Positions 7,133 to 8,276 of a DNA stretch of 8,276 bases are shown here, in pieces. Under the pieces are notes generated by a model that worked only from the letters and a program-made list of their open reading frames with translations, was not told the DNA's origin and searched no databases. The stretch comes from Bacteroidales bacterium. GTDB taxonomy: Bacteria; Bacteroidota; Bacteroidia; Bacteroidales; VadinHA17. The translations under genes and the position numbers were made by a program. Each line of letters starts with the position of its first letter. The stretch's first letter is position 1. The stretch lies in NCBI GenBank assembly GCA_003157055.1, contig PMIG01000363.1:1-8276 (forward strand). The letters run 5' to 3'.

Positions 7133-8089
7133 TCAAATTTTAAGCCCTAAAACCAGAACATCATCGATCTGTTCCAGGTTCCCTTTCCATCTTTCAAATG
7201 TGTTTTTAAGAATATCTTTCTGGGTATAAAGCGTTTCATTATGATACTTTAAAAGAAGTTCTTTGAGATTGTGACTCATAAACCTTTTATTTGTCGATTG
7301 TCCTATCTGATCTGCATATCCGTCAGAGAACATATAGAGAACATCGCCCTTTGTCAGGGAGACCTCATGATTTGTGAAGGAATGCAATTCATCCTGTTTT
7401 TCAAGAAACGGTTTGGCAAACTTTGTGAACTCGAAGAATGTATTCGTAAAAGGATCAAGCAAACTGTTGACTGCAATTGGCATCCTGTCGCCCTTAATCT
7501 CGATCATTTCATCATTTCTGGCAATCCATAATAATCTGTTGGCACCTGAGAATTCAAGAGTGTTCTTATTTTTGTCGATTACAACAATCCCTATGTCCAT
7601 CCCGTCCTTTGTCTCTTCAATCATTCCTTTCTGATGGAAAAGAGTAACTATGTGATACCGGAGCCTGTTCAGTATCCTATTTGCAGAAGTTATCCTGTCG
7701 ATATTTGTAATCTGGTTCAGGAGGCTCATTCCGAGGATGCTTATAAAAGCACCGGGAATGCCATGTCCGGTACAATCTGCTATGGCAATCGTCAACTTGT
7801 TGTCTTTGAAAGTTATCCAGTAAAAATCACCGCCGATAATTTCTTTTGGCTGGTACAGCAGGAAATGATCCTGAACCAGTCCATTCAGATATTCCTCTTT
7901 GGGAAGCATCGCCTTCTGAAGCCTGCCCGTATGCTGAATGGAGTCAAAATATATTTGTTGCTGTTCGAGCACCTCATCAAGCTTGACCAACACGTCTTCG
8001 ATCCTTTTCACCCTTAATGTCTCAGGGATATCATGGTCGCAAAGCAAAGCACTAATCTCTTTTCTTATATGTTCAATATTGTGCTTCAT
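7133..8089 (-). CDS. SpoIIE-type PPM phosphatase with N-terminal coiled coil
   Basis: This is a 318-residue protein. Residues about 1-55 are charged and helical, probably a coiled coil leading into the regulatory helix LQKAMLP (57-63) that is typical of RsbU/SpoIIE proteins. The phosphatase domain follows: GGDFYW (86-91), DCTGHGIPGAF (105-115), DGMDIG (162-167), SGANR (181-185), MFSDGYAD (253-260) and IDDVLVLG (308-315). The acidic metal ligands (Asp88, Asp105, Asp256, Asp309/310) are present, so it should be active. Family members dephosphorylate STAS anti-sigma antagonists or other Ser/Thr phosphoproteins. No STAS protein or HPK-like anti-sigma kinase is encoded in the window, so the target may instead be a kinase or chaperone of this unit. 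It has no PAS, GAF, HAMP or membrane sensor of its own. It starts five bases after the small membrane protein gene. Confidence 0.95.
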   Translation of the reverse strand: MKHNIEHIRKEISALLCDHDIPETLRVKRIEDVLVKLDEVLEQQQIYFDSIQHTGRLQKAMLPKEEYLNGLVQDHFLLYQPKEIIGGDFYWITFKDNKLTIAIADCTGHGIPGAFISILGMSLLNQITNIDRITSANRILNRLRYHIVTLFHQKGMIEETKDGMDIGIVVIDKNKNTLEFSGANRLLWIARNDEMIEIKGDRMPIAVNSLLDPFTNTFFEFTKFAKPFLEKQDELHSFTNHEVSLTKGDVLYMFSDGYADQIGQSTNKRFMSHNLKELLLKYHNETLYTQKDILKNTFERWKGNLEQIDDVLVLGLKI

Positions 8090-8094
8090 CCTGG

Positions 8095-8259
8095 CTATTT
8101 TTTTGAATTTGCTGCTGCATAACCGGAGAAGGCTGCCAGAAGGAACAGAAAGAAAAAGGCATTTAAAAGGCTGATGATAAAAGACCCGAAAAGAAAGATC
8201 CCGGAGATGAGCATAATTATAGAGAAGATGAGGATTAAAATAACCTCCTTCCCTTTCAT
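8095..8259 (-). CDS. Small two-helix membrane protein, 5' end uncertain
   Basis: From an ATG at 8259 this frame encodes 54 residues ending at TAG (8097-8095). It contains two hydrophobic stretches, about residues 6-24 (VILILIFSIIMLISGIFLF) and 27-47 (FIISLLNAFFFLFLLAAF), joined by a very short turn, with a basic N-terminus (MKGK) and a basic tail (NSKK). It looks like a helical hairpin in the inner membrane. The frame stays open from the ATG to the window edge, so it may be the tail of a longer protein. Only five bases separate it from the SpoIIE-like start, which suggests co-transcription. I recognise no family. It could anchor or sense for the soluble SpoIIE protein, or belong to an unrelated upstream gene. 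Confidence 0.55.
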   Translation of the reverse strand: MKGKEVILILIFSIIMLISGIFLFGSFIISLLNAFFFLFLLAAFSGYAAANSKK

Positions 8260-8276
8260 ATTCAGAAATAAACCTC

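Noticed and set aside
1..8276. CRISPR array, insertion sequence, tRNA or rRNA
   Set aside because: Nearly every base lies in a coding frame of a recognised gene; no direct-repeat arrays, transposase motifs, terminal inverted repeats or RNA gene signatures were seen.

Overview
The window reads as one uninterrupted minus-strand transcription unit. Seven genes and a probable small eighth gene run from right to left, with gaps of only 4 to 32 bases. There is no plus-strand gene, RNA gene, mobile element or CRISPR array that I can support. Base composition is moderately AT-rich. Most starts have no clear Shine-Dalgarno sequence and some sit behind A/T-rich leaders, and the stand-alone SpoIIE phosphatase has a Bacteroidota-like look. 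I therefore favour a member of Bacteroidota or a related FCB-group bacterium, at modest confidence; no gene here fixes the taxonomy.

Layout in order of transcription: (1) a small hydrophobic protein with two membrane segments, possibly continuing beyond the right edge (8259-8095). (2) A SpoIIE-type PPM phosphatase with an N-terminal coiled coil (8089-7133). (3) A complete PP2C Ser/Thr phosphatase (7111-6389). (4) A soluble FHA / four-cysteine zinc ribbon / Ser-Thr kinase (6373-4961). (5) A second soluble Ser/Thr kinase with C-terminal TPR-like helices (4940-3714). (6) A short, divergent GrpE nucleotide exchange factor (3709-3203). (7) A divergent 798-residue Hsp70 with two zinc ribbons between its ATPase and substrate-binding domains and a third at its C-terminus (3170-774). 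(8) A protein with a degenerate J-domain-like N-terminus lacking the HPD motif, cut by the left edge (747-1).

The operon therefore pairs a complete Hsp70 set (ATPase, exchange factor, J-like partner) with a complete phospho-signalling set (two kinases, an FHA phosphothreonine reader, two PPM-fold phosphatases). The chaperone genes are clearly not the housekeeping dnaK/grpE/dnaJ: the Hsp70 has no normal interdomain linker, the GrpE is short, and the J-like protein lacks the residues that stimulate Hsp70. The best inference is a dedicated, phosphorylation-controlled chaperone machine that works in the cytosol, perhaps linked to the membrane by the small leading protein. Its client and trigger are not visible here. 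I do not recognise this combination as a named system, and it is the main finding of the window.
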